Positions 9,829-17,234 of a stretch of DNA of 64,000 nt are shown in pieces. The translations under genes were made by a program, and so were the position numbers. A model generated the notes under the pieces. That model ran no database searches, was not told the origin of the DNA, and saw nothing but the letters and a program-made list of their open reading frames with translations. This DNA comes from Liquorilactobacillus cacaonum DSM 21116 (GTDB lineage: Bacteria; Bacillota; Bacilli; Lactobacillales; Lactobacillaceae), in contig NZ_AYZE01000005.1 in assembly GCF_001436735.1 (NCBI RefSeq), positions 1 through 64,000 on the forward strand, written 5' to 3'. Each line of letters opens with the position of its first letter. Position 1 is the first letter of the stretch.

Positions 9829-10872
9829 TTAGGCCTCACTTAATAATTCTCGTACTCTTGGAATAACTTTTGTAGCATACAATTCAATCATATGTTCCCG
9901 CGCACTGGCTGATAATCCACCCGCACCATATACTAATTCAAATCTTCCAATTCCTAATGTTTTAATCATTCTTGCTAACCTTTTAGCAACGGTCTCAGGA
10001 GATCCAACATAAAACGAACCATTTTGTACTTCACTTTCGAATTGTTCACGTGACATAGGTGCCCAACCTCGATCATTTCCTATTTTCACAAAACTCTTTC
10101 TAATATGGTTCCACGCAAGTTCAATAGCCTCTTCATCCGTGTCTGCAATCATCCCATGAGAATGCACAGCAATTGGAAATGCAGGGTTTTCAAACTTGTC
10201 AGCTGCTCTTTTATATAACTCAATATATGGCTTAAATCGTTCTGGAGATCCTCCAATAATCGCTAGTGTCAATGGAAAGCCATACCTTGCTGTCCTGACA
10301 ACCGATTCAGGTGACCCACCCACTGCTATTCTCGTGGCTATATTGCCATTTTCAGTCTTTGGAAAAACATTTGCATCTTTTAAAGAGGCTCTTGTTTTTC
10401 CTTCCCATGTTACTGGCTTTTCTTCTAATAACTTAGAATATAAGTTAAGCTTCTCCTCAAAAAGAAGGTCATAATCTTGTAAATCATATCCAAATAATGG
10501 GAAAGACTCCGTAAATGATCCTCTACCTAATACAGCTTCAGCACGTCCATTAGATATCGCTTCAAGTGTCGCAAAACGTTCATAAACTCTAACAGGATCG
10601 TCGGAACTTAAAACTGTCACACCTGTAGCCAACTTTATTTTTTTAGTAATTGTTGCAATTGCTGCTAAGACCATATCTGGACTAGATATTGCATATTCTT
10701 CACGGTGGTGCTCACCTAGTGCAATAACGTCAATTCCAAGATCATCTGCCAGTTTTGCTTCTCTTATCACCTGTCGAATTGCATGCGCCTGTGTATAAAC
10801 ATTACCCTCATCATCTGTAGGAATATCTCCAAAAGAATCAAGTCCGAATATCATTTTTTTTGTATTTATCAT
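9829..10872 (-). CDS. LLM-class flavin-dependent oxidoreductase
   Basis: A 347-residue luciferase-like TIM-barrel oxidoreductase. The segments IALGEHHREEYAISSPDMVLAA, LATGVTVLSSDDPVRVYERF and ISNGRAEAVLGRGS match the bacterial luciferase/alkanal monooxygenase group, which uses FMNH2 or, in some branches, F420H2. The substrate is unknown. The ATG at 10872 is preferred because AAAGGA lies 7 nt upstream; the ATG three codons earlier would touch that site. It is the first gene of a two-gene operon whose second gene encodes an NADP-binding protein that could supply reducing power. The promoter at 10922-10950 is close to consensus. Confidence 0.85.
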   Translation of the reverse strand: MINTKKMIFGLDSFGDIPTDDEGNVYTQAHAIRQVIREAKLADDLGIDVIALGEHHREEYAISSPDMVLAAIATITKKIKLATGVTVLSSDDPVRVYERFATLEAISNGRAEAVLGRGSFTESFPLFGYDLQDYDLLFEEKLNLYSKLLEEKPVTWEGKTRASLKDANVFPKTENGNIATRIAVGGSPESVVRTARYGFPLTLAIIGGSPERFKPYIELYKRAADKFENPAFPIAVHSHGMIADTDEEAIELAWNHIRKSFVKIGNDRGWAPMSREQFESEVQNGSFYVGSPETVAKRLARMIKTLGIGRFELVYGAGGLSASAREHMIELYATKVIPRVRELLSEA

Positions 10873-10921
10873 TTTTTTCATCCTTTAAAATTATATTCTT
10901 ATTTTTCGTAAGTATATTAAT

Positions 10922-10950
10922 ATGATAGTGTTTCTTCATTATACTGTCAA
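10922..10950 (-). promoter_or_regulatory. Promoter of the LLM oxidoreductase operon
   Basis: On the minus strand TTGACA (10950-10945), 17 bp, TATCAT (10927-10922). The -35 is perfect and the spacing ideal. Confidence 0.8.
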
Positions 10951-10965
10951 GAAATATAGATAATC

Positions 10966-10979
10966 GTACAATATTGTAC
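10966..10979. promoter_or_regulatory. Palindromic operator candidate upstream of the LLM operon
   Basis: GTACAATATTGTAC is a perfect 14-bp palindrome placed 15 bp upstream of the -35 box. The position suits an activator or a repressor that bends the promoter. No regulator gene is adjacent, so the binding protein is unknown. Confidence 0.55.
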
Positions 10980-11008
10980 TTCTTCTTAAAACTAGCTTAA
11001 CAAAAATC

Positions 11009-11034
11009 ACTATTATTCATTAACTATTATTCAT
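11009..11034. repeat. 12-bp direct repeat pair
   Basis: ACTATTATTCAT occurs at 11009-11020 and again at 11023-11034, a 14-bp period. It lies just upstream of the weak promoter (TTTTCA 11039-11044, TATAAC 11062-11067, 17 bp apart) of the small-RNA candidate, where an activator could bind. Confidence 0.5.
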
Positions 11035-11073
11035 AGTTTTTTCAAAATTTGAATCTATACTATAACCATAGTC

Positions 11074-11184
11074 TTGATAAAAAACATCCCGCTTCCCCAA
11101 AACGGAGATGATGCAGGCTACTAAAATTCGTTTTTTCTCTACTCCCTTTCTCCGTGGTTAACCCCAAGACCACGGAGTTTTTTT
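11074..11184 (+). ncRNA. Candidate small RNA with C-rich loop (unnamed)
   Basis: Both neighbouring genes are on the minus strand, yet a strong plus-strand terminator is present: CTCCGTGGT (11150-11158) pairs with ACCACGGAG (11169-11177), followed by T7. About 60 nt upstream, CATCCCG (11085-11091) pairs with CGGAGATG (11103-11110, one bulged A) and exposes an 11-nt loop CTTCCCCAAAA. A second unpaired pyrimidine-rich stretch, CTCTACTCCCTTT, precedes the terminator. C-rich single-stranded loops in Gram-positive small RNAs typically pair with Shine-Dalgarno sequences. The 5' end is inferred. Its plan resembles the candidate at 39287. Confidence 0.5.
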
Positions 11185-12292
11185 ATGTTACTAAAACAAA
11201 TAAATAGCCCACTGTTCCCAAAACCAAAAGTAATATAACATTAACTTTTGTGAACGTATTAAAAAAATAAGTACGTTTTTCTGGATAGTACAATACAAAT
11301 TGCTTGAATGCTAGAAGATTTGCTAATGAAGCAATCATCGTCCCTAGTCCTCCAATATTCACTCCTATAAAAACAGCACTTGCTAACCCAGTAAATTTTG
11401 CTAATAAAATTGATGCTGGAACATTGCTAATAATTTGACTAGTTACTATAGCTGATAAATAAACCATTAATTTAGATGTCAACATGCTCTCAAAAAAAAT
11501 ACTTATTAAATGACCACGACTGAGAGTTCCTACTATGATAAAGAAGCATATAAAAATTAGCAAAAGGTTATAATCAATTTTTTTCAAAATATTTTTCTGT
11601 AGAAACAAGCAGCCAATAATTGTGAGAACTAACGAGATATAACTTGGAATCAATCCAAAAACACTGCATAGTACGGAGAAAAACAATACCAAACCAATAA
11701 TCAACTTAAACTTAGCAATTTTCTCCTCAAAGACTTCTTTTGAAACAGTAAGTTCCTTTTTCTTAAACTTCACATGAGTAATCAGGTACAAAACTAGCAA
11801 ATTAGTAATGGTAAGTAAAATTGAGATTTCAAAAAAATATGATAATGATAAATTATAGTAACTAACCAAAAAAATATTCTGCGGATTTCCAAAAGGTGTA
11901 GAAATACTTCCAAGATTAGCAGCCACAGTTATCAGAATGCTTGGCAAAATCACTGGTAAATTTTGTGCTTTTGCAATTTTAAAATATATTGGTAACAAAG
12001 TAATAATTGCCACATCATTCGTTAAAAGCATCGCCCCAAAAAATCCTAAAAAAACAACAGTTTGCATTAACCCCTGTTCATTTTTAGCTTTTCTCACAAG
12101 GATGTTGCTACAATAGGTTAAAAATTTAACTTCATTTAGTATCTGAATGCAAATCATCAATGATGCAAGTATAAAAATTGTTTTCCAATCAATATCTTCT
12201 ACATGTGGTAACCCCTTTAAAAAACTTAACAATGTGAACATCAAGGTTACCATAAGCATTCGATCATTCCACATTTTTTTCAAAAATCCCAT
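11183..12292 (-). CDS. ArsB/NhaD/CitM-superfamily anion or ion permease
   Basis: A 369-residue polytopic membrane protein with roughly nine to eleven hydrophobic segments. The motifs TNDVAIITLLP and, about 25 residues later, NLGSISTPFGNPQNIF are the paired re-entrant signatures of the ion transporter superfamily that includes ArsB, NhaD, CitMHS and SLC13 carriers. A similar Asn-rich loop, SNVPASILLAKFTG, recurs in the C-terminal half, consistent with an internal repeat. Substrate cannot be fixed; dicarboxylates or arsenite-like anions are possible. The start follows a tandemly repeated ribosome-binding sequence (12298-12325). Confidence 0.8.
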   Translation of the reverse strand: MGFLKKMWNDRMLMVTLMFTLLSFLKGLPHVEDIDWKTIFILASLMICIQILNEVKFLTYCSNILVRKAKNEQGLMQTVVFLGFFGAMLLTNDVAIITLLPIYFKIAKAQNLPVILPSILITVAANLGSISTPFGNPQNIFLVSYYNLSLSYFFEISILLTITNLLVLYLITHVKFKKKELTVSKEVFEEKIAKFKLIIGLVLFFSVLCSVFGLIPSYISLVLTIIGCLFLQKNILKKIDYNLLLIFICFFIIVGTLSRGHLISIFFESMLTSKLMVYLSAIVTSQIISNVPASILLAKFTGLASAVFIGVNIGGLGTMIASLANLLAFKQFVLYYPEKRTYFFNTFTKVNVILLLVLGTVGYLFVLVT

Positions 12293-12296
12293 AAAA

Positions 12297-12325
12297 GTTT
12301 CTCTCCCTACATTTTCTCTCCCTAT
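12297..12325 (-). promoter_or_regulatory. Duplicated Shine-Dalgarno with start-stop mini-ORF before the permease
   Basis: On the minus strand TAGGGAGAGAAA occurs twice, 16 bp apart. The upstream copy is followed at normal spacing by ATG directly joined to TAG (12312-12307), a one-codon reading frame. The downstream copy serves the real ATG at 12292. This could stall or recycle ribosomes just before the permease start, or be a simple duplication. Confidence 0.45.
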
Positions 12326-12441
12326 TATATACTTTTAAATATTGTTTATTATCACAAAGTATCTTGTTACAGATTAATTAACGAAAAAATTTATTAACTC
12401 ATATAAAAAAGAATAATACGACATTATTTTTAATAAAATTG

Positions 12442-12470
12442 TTGCTTTTTTTGTTACAAGTTGATATAGT
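12442..12470 (+). promoter_or_regulatory. Promoter of the FMN reductase gene
   Basis: TTGCTT (12442-12447), 17 bp, TATAGT (12465-12470), about 43 bp before the ATG. Confidence 0.55.
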
Positions 12471-12513
12471 TGAGTTGTTAAATAATACTTACAAAAAATA
12501 AGGAGTGCTTTTA

Positions 12514-13068
12514 ATGACTAAAACAATCGGATTACTTGTTGGTAGCTTAAGAAAAGGTTCATTTACACGTGCTGTTGCTGAACAAATGGCTTCACAATTG
12601 CCTGCAGGATTTGAAGTAAAGAATATTGATATTAGCAAATTAGCTATGTACAACCAAGACTTAGACGACGAAGGTATGGTCCCTGAAAGTTGGACTACCT
12701 TCCGCGAAGAAATGAAAACTGTCGATGCAGTAATCTTTGCAACTCCTGAATTTAATCGATCTGTACCGGGGGTTTTAAAAAATGCTCTTGACGTTGGCTC
12801 ACGTCCTTATGGCGCAAGTGTTTGGGATAAGAAACCTGCTATTATTTTAACTGTTTCTCCTGGTGCTATTAGTGGCTTTGGTGCAAATCACCATCTTCGT
12901 CAATCTTTAGTATTCTTAAACATGCCTACTATTCAACAACCTGAATTATATATCGGCAATGTAACAGAATTATTAGATGATGATTTAAAAATTAAAAACG
13001 AAGGTACTGTTAAATTTTTAGGCGGGGCAATGGTCACTTTTGCTGACTTTATCAATCGCTTAGCATAA
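12514..13068 (+). CDS. NADPH-dependent FMN reductase (azoreductase/quinone reductase type)
   Basis: A 184-residue flavodoxin-fold reductase of the FMN_red family. The N-terminal GSLRKGSFTR forms the FMN phosphate loop, and PEFNRSVPGVLKNALDVGSRP is the second FMN-binding loop. Members reduce quinones, azo dyes or chromate, usually protecting against oxidative or electrophilic stress. The ATG at 12514 is chosen because AGGAG is at 12501-12505. Monocistronic, with its own promoter and a hairpin terminator at 13105. The next gene is the stress ferritin dps, in keeping with a stress role. Confidence 0.88.
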   Translation: MTKTIGLLVGSLRKGSFTRAVAEQMASQLPAGFEVKNIDISKLAMYNQDLDDEGMVPESWTTFREEMKTVDAVIFATPEFNRSVPGVLKNALDVGSRPYGASVWDKKPAIILTVSPGAISGFGANHHLRQSLVFLNMPTIQQPELYIGNVTELLDDDLKIKNEGTVKFLGGAMVTFADFINRLA

Positions 13069-13103
13069 TTTTTACTAAATCAAACATTTATATGCGATAA
13101 TTT

Positions 13104-13138
13104 GGGACCAAATCAACGACTTTGATTTGGTCCTTTTT
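13104..13138 (+). terminator. Terminator of the FMN reductase gene
   Basis: GGACCAAATCAA (13105-13116) pairs perfectly with TTGATTTGGTCC (13122-13133), then T5. A member of the recurrent hairpin family. Confidence 0.85.
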
Positions 13139-13243
13139 ATGCACTGTTAGGAGCAGAAAAAAGATAAAACTTAAACTATCCACTTAAGATTAGTAAAAGT
13201 ACATATTACATTATATTTTTAAATATAAGCAAGAGCATTTAAA

Positions 13244-13272
13244 TTGATTGTGAATAAAGTTCAATATAAAAT
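13244..13272 (+). promoter_or_regulatory. dps promoter
   Basis: TTGATT (13244-13249), 17 bp, TAAAAT (13267-13272), about 30 bp before the start codon. No PerR-like box is obvious. Confidence 0.55.
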
Positions 13273-13302
13273 GAGAGTATCCATTAAAAGAAGGGTGGTC
13301 CT

Positions 13303-13782
13303 ATGATGTCTAAACAAGTTAACAATTCCAAAACCTTAGTACAATTGAATCAACTCCTTGCAGATTTAACTCAACTTCAAAATAATATTCAACAAATCCA
13401 TTGGTATATGCGTGGAAAGAATTTCTTTCATCTTCATCCTTTGATGGATGAATACAAAGAAATCTTGGGTAATCAACTTGATGAATTAGCAGAGCGATTA
13501 ATTGCGTTAGGAGGTAGCCCATTTGCAACTATTGCTGAATTTAGTGCGCACACTAAACTACCAGATGAAAAAATAGCTTTTAATCAATTTACCTTAGCAG
13601 AACTAATGGATAAATTATTGTCTGAATTCAAATATCTAAAGGAACAATACCAAATTGGAATAGATGTTACTGATCAAGAAAAAGACTTTCCAACTCAAGA
13701 CATTTTGAATGGCTATAAACGAGAAACTGAAAAAGTCATCTGGATGGTAAGTGCATACTTAAATAAGGGCCCTCTTGAGTGA
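13303..13782 (+). CDS. dps: Dps-family miniferritin
   Basis: A 159-residue ferritin-like protein that stores iron in a 12-subunit shell and removes H2O2 by oxidising Fe(II). Dps ferroxidase ligands sit at subunit interfaces: His33 in IQQIHWYMRGKNFFHLH, His45, Asp49, Asp60 and Glu64 in DELAERLIALGG match the expected pattern. A GGGTGG ribosome site precedes two adjacent ATGs (13303 and 13306); either could be used. Monocistronic, followed by a terminator. It would suit an organism carrying H2O2-generating flavoenzymes, such as a GlpO-type oxidase. Confidence 0.93.
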   Translation: MMSKQVNNSKTLVQLNQLLADLTQLQNNIQQIHWYMRGKNFFHLHPLMDEYKEILGNQLDELAERLIALGGSPFATIAEFSAHTKLPDEKIAFNQFTLAELMDKLLSEFKYLKEQYQIGIDVTDQEKDFPTQDILNGYKRETEKVIWMVSAYLNKGPLE

Positions 13783-13806
13783 TATTTTAAAAATGTTTGT
13801 GCATAG

Positions 13807-13843
13807 AACCTAAGTCATATCTTCTTTGACTTGGTTTTTTTTA
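13807..13843 (+). terminator. Terminator of dps
   Basis: AACC-T-AAGTCA (13807-13817) pairs with TGACTTGGTT (13827-13836), with one bulged T, followed by T-rich DNA. It shares the AAGTCA/TGACTT core with several other terminators here. Confidence 0.75.
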
Positions 13844-13948
13844 TTTCAAATAACATATTTATAAAAATATAAATCATTTTTTTAATACCTTTTTGTTCAC
13901 TTTTTTACTTTTTTCTTTATAATCATTCTAATTTAAAATAATTTGAGC

Positions 13949-14043
13949 TATAATAGCAGTGACTTAAATAGTACCTCTCTTTCGCCCCTTTAGTTGGCCC
14001 GCAAGTCATCGATACTATTCAAATTTATTCTTGGAGGTGTCTT
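13949..14043 (+). promoter_or_regulatory. lutABC promoter and structured 5' leader
   Basis: A consensus TATAAT is at 13949-13954 (the -35 is poor, TTCTAA at 13926). The roughly 83-nt leader contains crossing complementary segments: TGACTT (13960-13965) with AAGTCA (14003-14008), AATAGTA (13967-13973) with TACTATT (14013-14019), and ACCTC (13973-13977) with the GAGGT ribosome site (14034-14038). These cannot all form as one nested fold, which suggests a pseudoknot or alternative structures that mask or free the lutA ribosome site. It matches no riboswitch class known to me. Confidence 0.45.
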
Positions 14044-14811
14044 ATGAAAGTTGCAATTTTCTCTACATGTGTTGTTGATCTACTTTTCCCAAATGTAGGC
14101 CAAGCAATGGTAGAAGTCTTAGAAAGATTTGGTTGCGAAACTGCTTTACCCACTGATCAAATTTGTTGTGGGCAGCCTACATATAATAGTGGTTATCGTA
14201 AAGAAAGTAACAAAGTATTCTACAATGAAATTGATGCATTGTTATCCGCAAATGCGGATTATATTGTTGGACCAGCAGGATCATGTGTTGCTATGCTTCG
14301 TGAATATCCACACATTTTAAAGGATGATCCTGAATACTCACAAAAAGCACAAGAATTAGCAGACAAAAGCTATGAATTTTCACAATTTCTTTATAATGTT
14401 TTAGGTGTAATTGATGCTGGAGCTCAGTTAGATGCAACAGCAACCTACCACCGTTCTTGCCACATGACACGTCTACTAGGTGAAAAAACTGCGCCTTTTA
14501 AACTATTAGAACAAGTTAAAGATTTAAAAATGGTTCCATTGCCTCACTTGGAAAATTGTTGTGGATTTGGTGGAACATTTTCTGTCAAAGAACCTGAAAT
14601 TTCAAAACAGATGGTCGACGAGAAAGTTGACAGTGTCATTAGTACAGGAGCAAAAATATTAATTAGTGCAGATGCTTCTTGTTTAATGAATATTGGTGGC
14701 CGTTTTAGCCGTCGAAATGAAAGTATTAAGATTATGCACATTGCTGAAGTCCTAAATCATAATGTTGATACTAGCCGTATTCGCTACAAAGACCAACCAA
14801 CCACTGTATAG
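14044..14811 (+). CDS. lutA: L-lactate utilisation protein A, CCG-domain iron-sulfur subunit
   Basis: A 255-residue protein with two CCG (cysteine-rich) domains: ICCGQPTYNSGY near residue 40 and NCCGFGGTFS near residue 175, with further Cys at PAGSCV and YHRSCHM. These bind an Fe-S cluster as in heterodisulfide reductase and GlpC. With LutB and LutC it oxidises L-lactate to pyruvate and passes electrons to an unknown acceptor, probably near the membrane. The start follows a TTGGAGG site. First gene of lutABC, expressed from the promoter at 13949. No lutP permease or lutR regulator is adjacent. Confidence 0.93.
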   Translation: MKVAIFSTCVVDLLFPNVGQAMVEVLERFGCETALPTDQICCGQPTYNSGYRKESNKVFYNEIDALLSANADYIVGPAGSCVAMLREYPHILKDDPEYSQKAQELADKSYEFSQFLYNVLGVIDAGAQLDATATYHRSCHMTRLLGEKTAPFKLLEQVKDLKMVPLPHLENCCGFGGTFSVKEPEISKQMVDEKVDSVISTGAKILISADASCLMNIGGRFSRRNESIKIMHIAEVLNHNVDTSRIRYKDQPTTV

Positions 14812-14824
14812 AAGGAGGCCAATT

Positions 14825-16303
14825 ATGACAATATCAACTAGTGATAAACCTTTTTTAACACGCGTTAAAGAATCAGAAAATGATCATTTCATGCAACAGT
14901 CTGTTGCAAAAGCACAAGACGCACAGTGGGATAAAAGAACAGCTGCTCGTGAAGAACTTGGCAATTGGGAACAGTGGCGTGATCTGGGTGAACAAATTCG
15001 GCAACACGTCATCAAGTATCTTCCTGATTATTTGGAACAATTTAGTGATAATGTCACAAAAAAAGGTGGTCATGTTTTTTTTGCGCAAACCGATGAGGAA
15101 GCTGCAAATTATATAAAGGAAATTGCAAAAAAGAAAAATGCCCACAAAATTGTAAAATCCAAATCAATGGTCACAACCGAAATTGACTTAGACAAAGTAT
15201 TGTTGTCTCTTCCTGATACATCGTTGATGGAAACAGATCTTGCTGAATTTATTCTACAAGAAGATGACTGGGACGAGCCAACGCATATTGTTTTTCCTAC
15301 TCTTCACAAAAACCGCAATCAAATTCAAAAGGTGTTCAAAAAACTTGGATATTCTGGTACAAATGATCCAGAAGAAATGGCTAAGTTCGCCCGTAAATAT
15401 TTGCGCGAATATTTTATGCAAGCTGATTTAGGTATCACCGGTTGCAACTTTGCAATTGCAGACAGTGGACTAATCAATCTTGTTACAAATGAAGGTAATG
15501 CCGACTTAACAATGGCTATTCCGGAAACACAAATTGTCGTAATGGGTATGGAAAGAATTGTGCCAAGTCTAAAAGAAGCAGAAGTTTTAGACAATATGTT
15601 GTGCAGAAGTGCAGTTGGGCAAAAACTGACTAGTTACTGTTCGTTCAGCGGAAAACAAGTTGTTGGCGAAAGTGATGGCCCAAGTGACTTTTACGTTGTT
15701 ATTTTAGATAATGGGCGCTCAAATGCTTTGGGAACAGACTTTGAGCCAGTTTTACAATGTATTCGTTGTGGTGCCTGTTTAAATGTATGCCCCATCTATC
15801 GTCACATTGGTGGTCATGGATATGGTTCCATTTATCCTGGTCCAATTGGTGCGGTTTTGTCTCCTGTTTTAGATGGATATGAAAAATTTGGTGACCTACC
15901 TTTTGCTTCAAGCCTTTGTGCAGCTTGTACCGAAACTTGTCCTGTAAAAATCCCACTACACAATTTATTAATTAAGCATCGCGAAGTCATGATGGATAAA
16001 TTGAAAATGGACCATAGTTTTAATAATGTTTTAATGAAGGGTGCCGGTGTTGCCACAAGTTCTCCAATACTTTTCAAAATGGCACTCGAAGGAGATCATC
16101 TAGGCTCCGCACCACTATCTAAAAGTAAAAAGACCACAGTGGATAATCTTTTTAACTATGGCCATATTGAAAAAGCTCCTTCATTGGGTGCTGGTTGGAC
16201 AAACGTTCGAGATTTAGCAAGGCCTCCTAAGCATTCTGAAAACTTCAGAAGTTGGTATAAAAAACACAAAAAAGAACAGCAAGAAGGTGTTTCACATGAC
16301 TAA
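14825..16303 (+). CDS. lutB: L-lactate utilisation protein B, ferredoxin-domain iron-sulfur subunit
   Basis: A 492-residue LUD-domain protein with two 4Fe-4S binding motifs in the C-terminal part: CIRCGACLNVCPIY and LCAACTETCPVKIP. The N-terminal LUD region (about residues 70-300) includes the conserved AIADSGLINLVTNEGN stretch. Together with LutA and LutC it forms the L-lactate oxidising complex. The ATG at 14825 is preceded by AAGGAGG and lies 13 nt after lutA. It ends inside the start of lutC (8-bp overlap), so translation is coupled. Confidence 0.94.
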   Translation: MTISTSDKPFLTRVKESENDHFMQQSVAKAQDAQWDKRTAAREELGNWEQWRDLGEQIRQHVIKYLPDYLEQFSDNVTKKGGHVFFAQTDEEAANYIKEIAKKKNAHKIVKSKSMVTTEIDLDKVLLSLPDTSLMETDLAEFILQEDDWDEPTHIVFPTLHKNRNQIQKVFKKLGYSGTNDPEEMAKFARKYLREYFMQADLGITGCNFAIADSGLINLVTNEGNADLTMAIPETQIVVMGMERIVPSLKEAEVLDNMLCRSAVGQKLTSYCSFSGKQVVGESDGPSDFYVVILDNGRSNALGTDFEPVLQCIRCGACLNVCPIYRHIGGHGYGSIYPGPIGAVLSPVLDGYEKFGDLPFASSLCAACTETCPVKIPLHNLLIKHREVMMDKLKMDHSFNNVLMKGAGVATSSPILFKMALEGDHLGSAPLSKSKKTTVDNLFNYGHIEKAPSLGAGWTNVRDLARPPKHSENFRSWYKKHKKEQQEGVSHD

Positions 16304-17000
16304 TCAAAATAAAGAAACCTTTCTTGATAGAATTGCAACTAAATCTGGCAGAGCTAGACATCAGTTAAGCAAACATCCATTTATACCAGTAAATGACTTA
16401 CCTGAAACTACTCTTTCAGGTAAGTCTCAAGATGAATTATTTGAAATTGCAAAAAAAAATAGTGAAGCTGTTCATGTTACTTTTGAAAGAACAGACACTA
16501 CCTCGCTAGCTTCCTTATTGAATAGTTTTTTGTCTAAAAAAGATATTCAAAATTTAATATTGCCCACGACCGATAAATGGTCTACTTATGGGTTATCAGA
16601 ATGGGAAAAAGAACGTAGTGATTCTGCTGAATTTTGGTTACCTGAAAGTTCTAGAAAAGAAAATTTAGAAAAGGCCAATAGTGCTGATGGTGCAATTGGC
16701 TTTGCTGATTATTTGTTAGCAGAATCTGGCACAATAACTGTTGCTACAACTCCCGGTCAAGGTCGTGGTTTTCATTTCTTGCCAACTCATTATTTAAGTA
16801 TCATTCCTAAAAGTTGTATTCTTTCTCGAAGCCGTCAGGCTATGCATAAATATGAAGATGCTATTTCTTCAGGAAAATTAGTAACTTCAAATATTAACTT
16901 TATCACTGGACCATCAAACTCTGGTGATATCGAGATGGTACTCGTTGTTGGTGTTCATGGTCCATTAGATATGACATACGTAGTTGTGGAAGATTTGTAG
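16296..17000 (+). CDS. lutC: L-lactate utilisation protein C (LUD domain)
   Basis: A 234-residue LUD-domain protein without cysteine clusters, the third component of the LutABC lactate oxidation system. Conserved features include the segment AESGTITVATTPGQGRGFHF and the C-terminal TGPSNSGDIEMVLVVGVHGP, both hallmarks of the family. The ATG at 16296 lies within the 3' end of lutB, with AGAAGG just upstream. No clear terminator follows; the next gene has its own ribosome site 235 bp away. Confidence 0.92.
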   Translation: MTNQNKETFLDRIATKSGRARHQLSKHPFIPVNDLPETTLSGKSQDELFEIAKKNSEAVHVTFERTDTTSLASLLNSFLSKKDIQNLILPTTDKWSTYGLSEWEKERSDSAEFWLPESSRKENLEKANSADGAIGFADYLLAESGTITVATTPGQGRGFHFLPTHYLSIIPKSCILSRSRQAMHKYEDAISSGKLVTSNINFITGPSNSGDIEMVLVVGVHGPLDMTYVVVEDL

Positions 17001-17234
17001 TCCAATATCGCTATTTAATAAATATTAACTTAATTTGAATTTTAACTAAAAAAACGTAAAAAATGTCGGGTATTCTCCATTTATTTTGGTTTTGGATATG
17101 ACCTTGAAAGACATCTTTTGCGTTTTTTTCACTTTTCCTAATCAGTCTAGTCATTTTATAGTTGTTACTACTTTTTGTGATACAATTCCTAATATATTAT
17201 TGTTTTCGGTGGAGTCTGTCAGATTGGAGTTTTT

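Noticed and set aside
11074-11184. Manganese (yybP-ykoY) riboswitch on the minus strand, suggested by an AAAGGGAGTAG string
   Set aside because: The remaining conserved core and helices are absent and there is no downstream target gene in that direction at a sensible distance; the T-tailed terminator is on the plus strand.
14873-15145. Opposite-strand open frames inside lutB, aroA, fruA and others
   Set aside because: Shadows of strongly coding genes, with low-complexity or Cys/Phe-rich translations and no ribosome sites.
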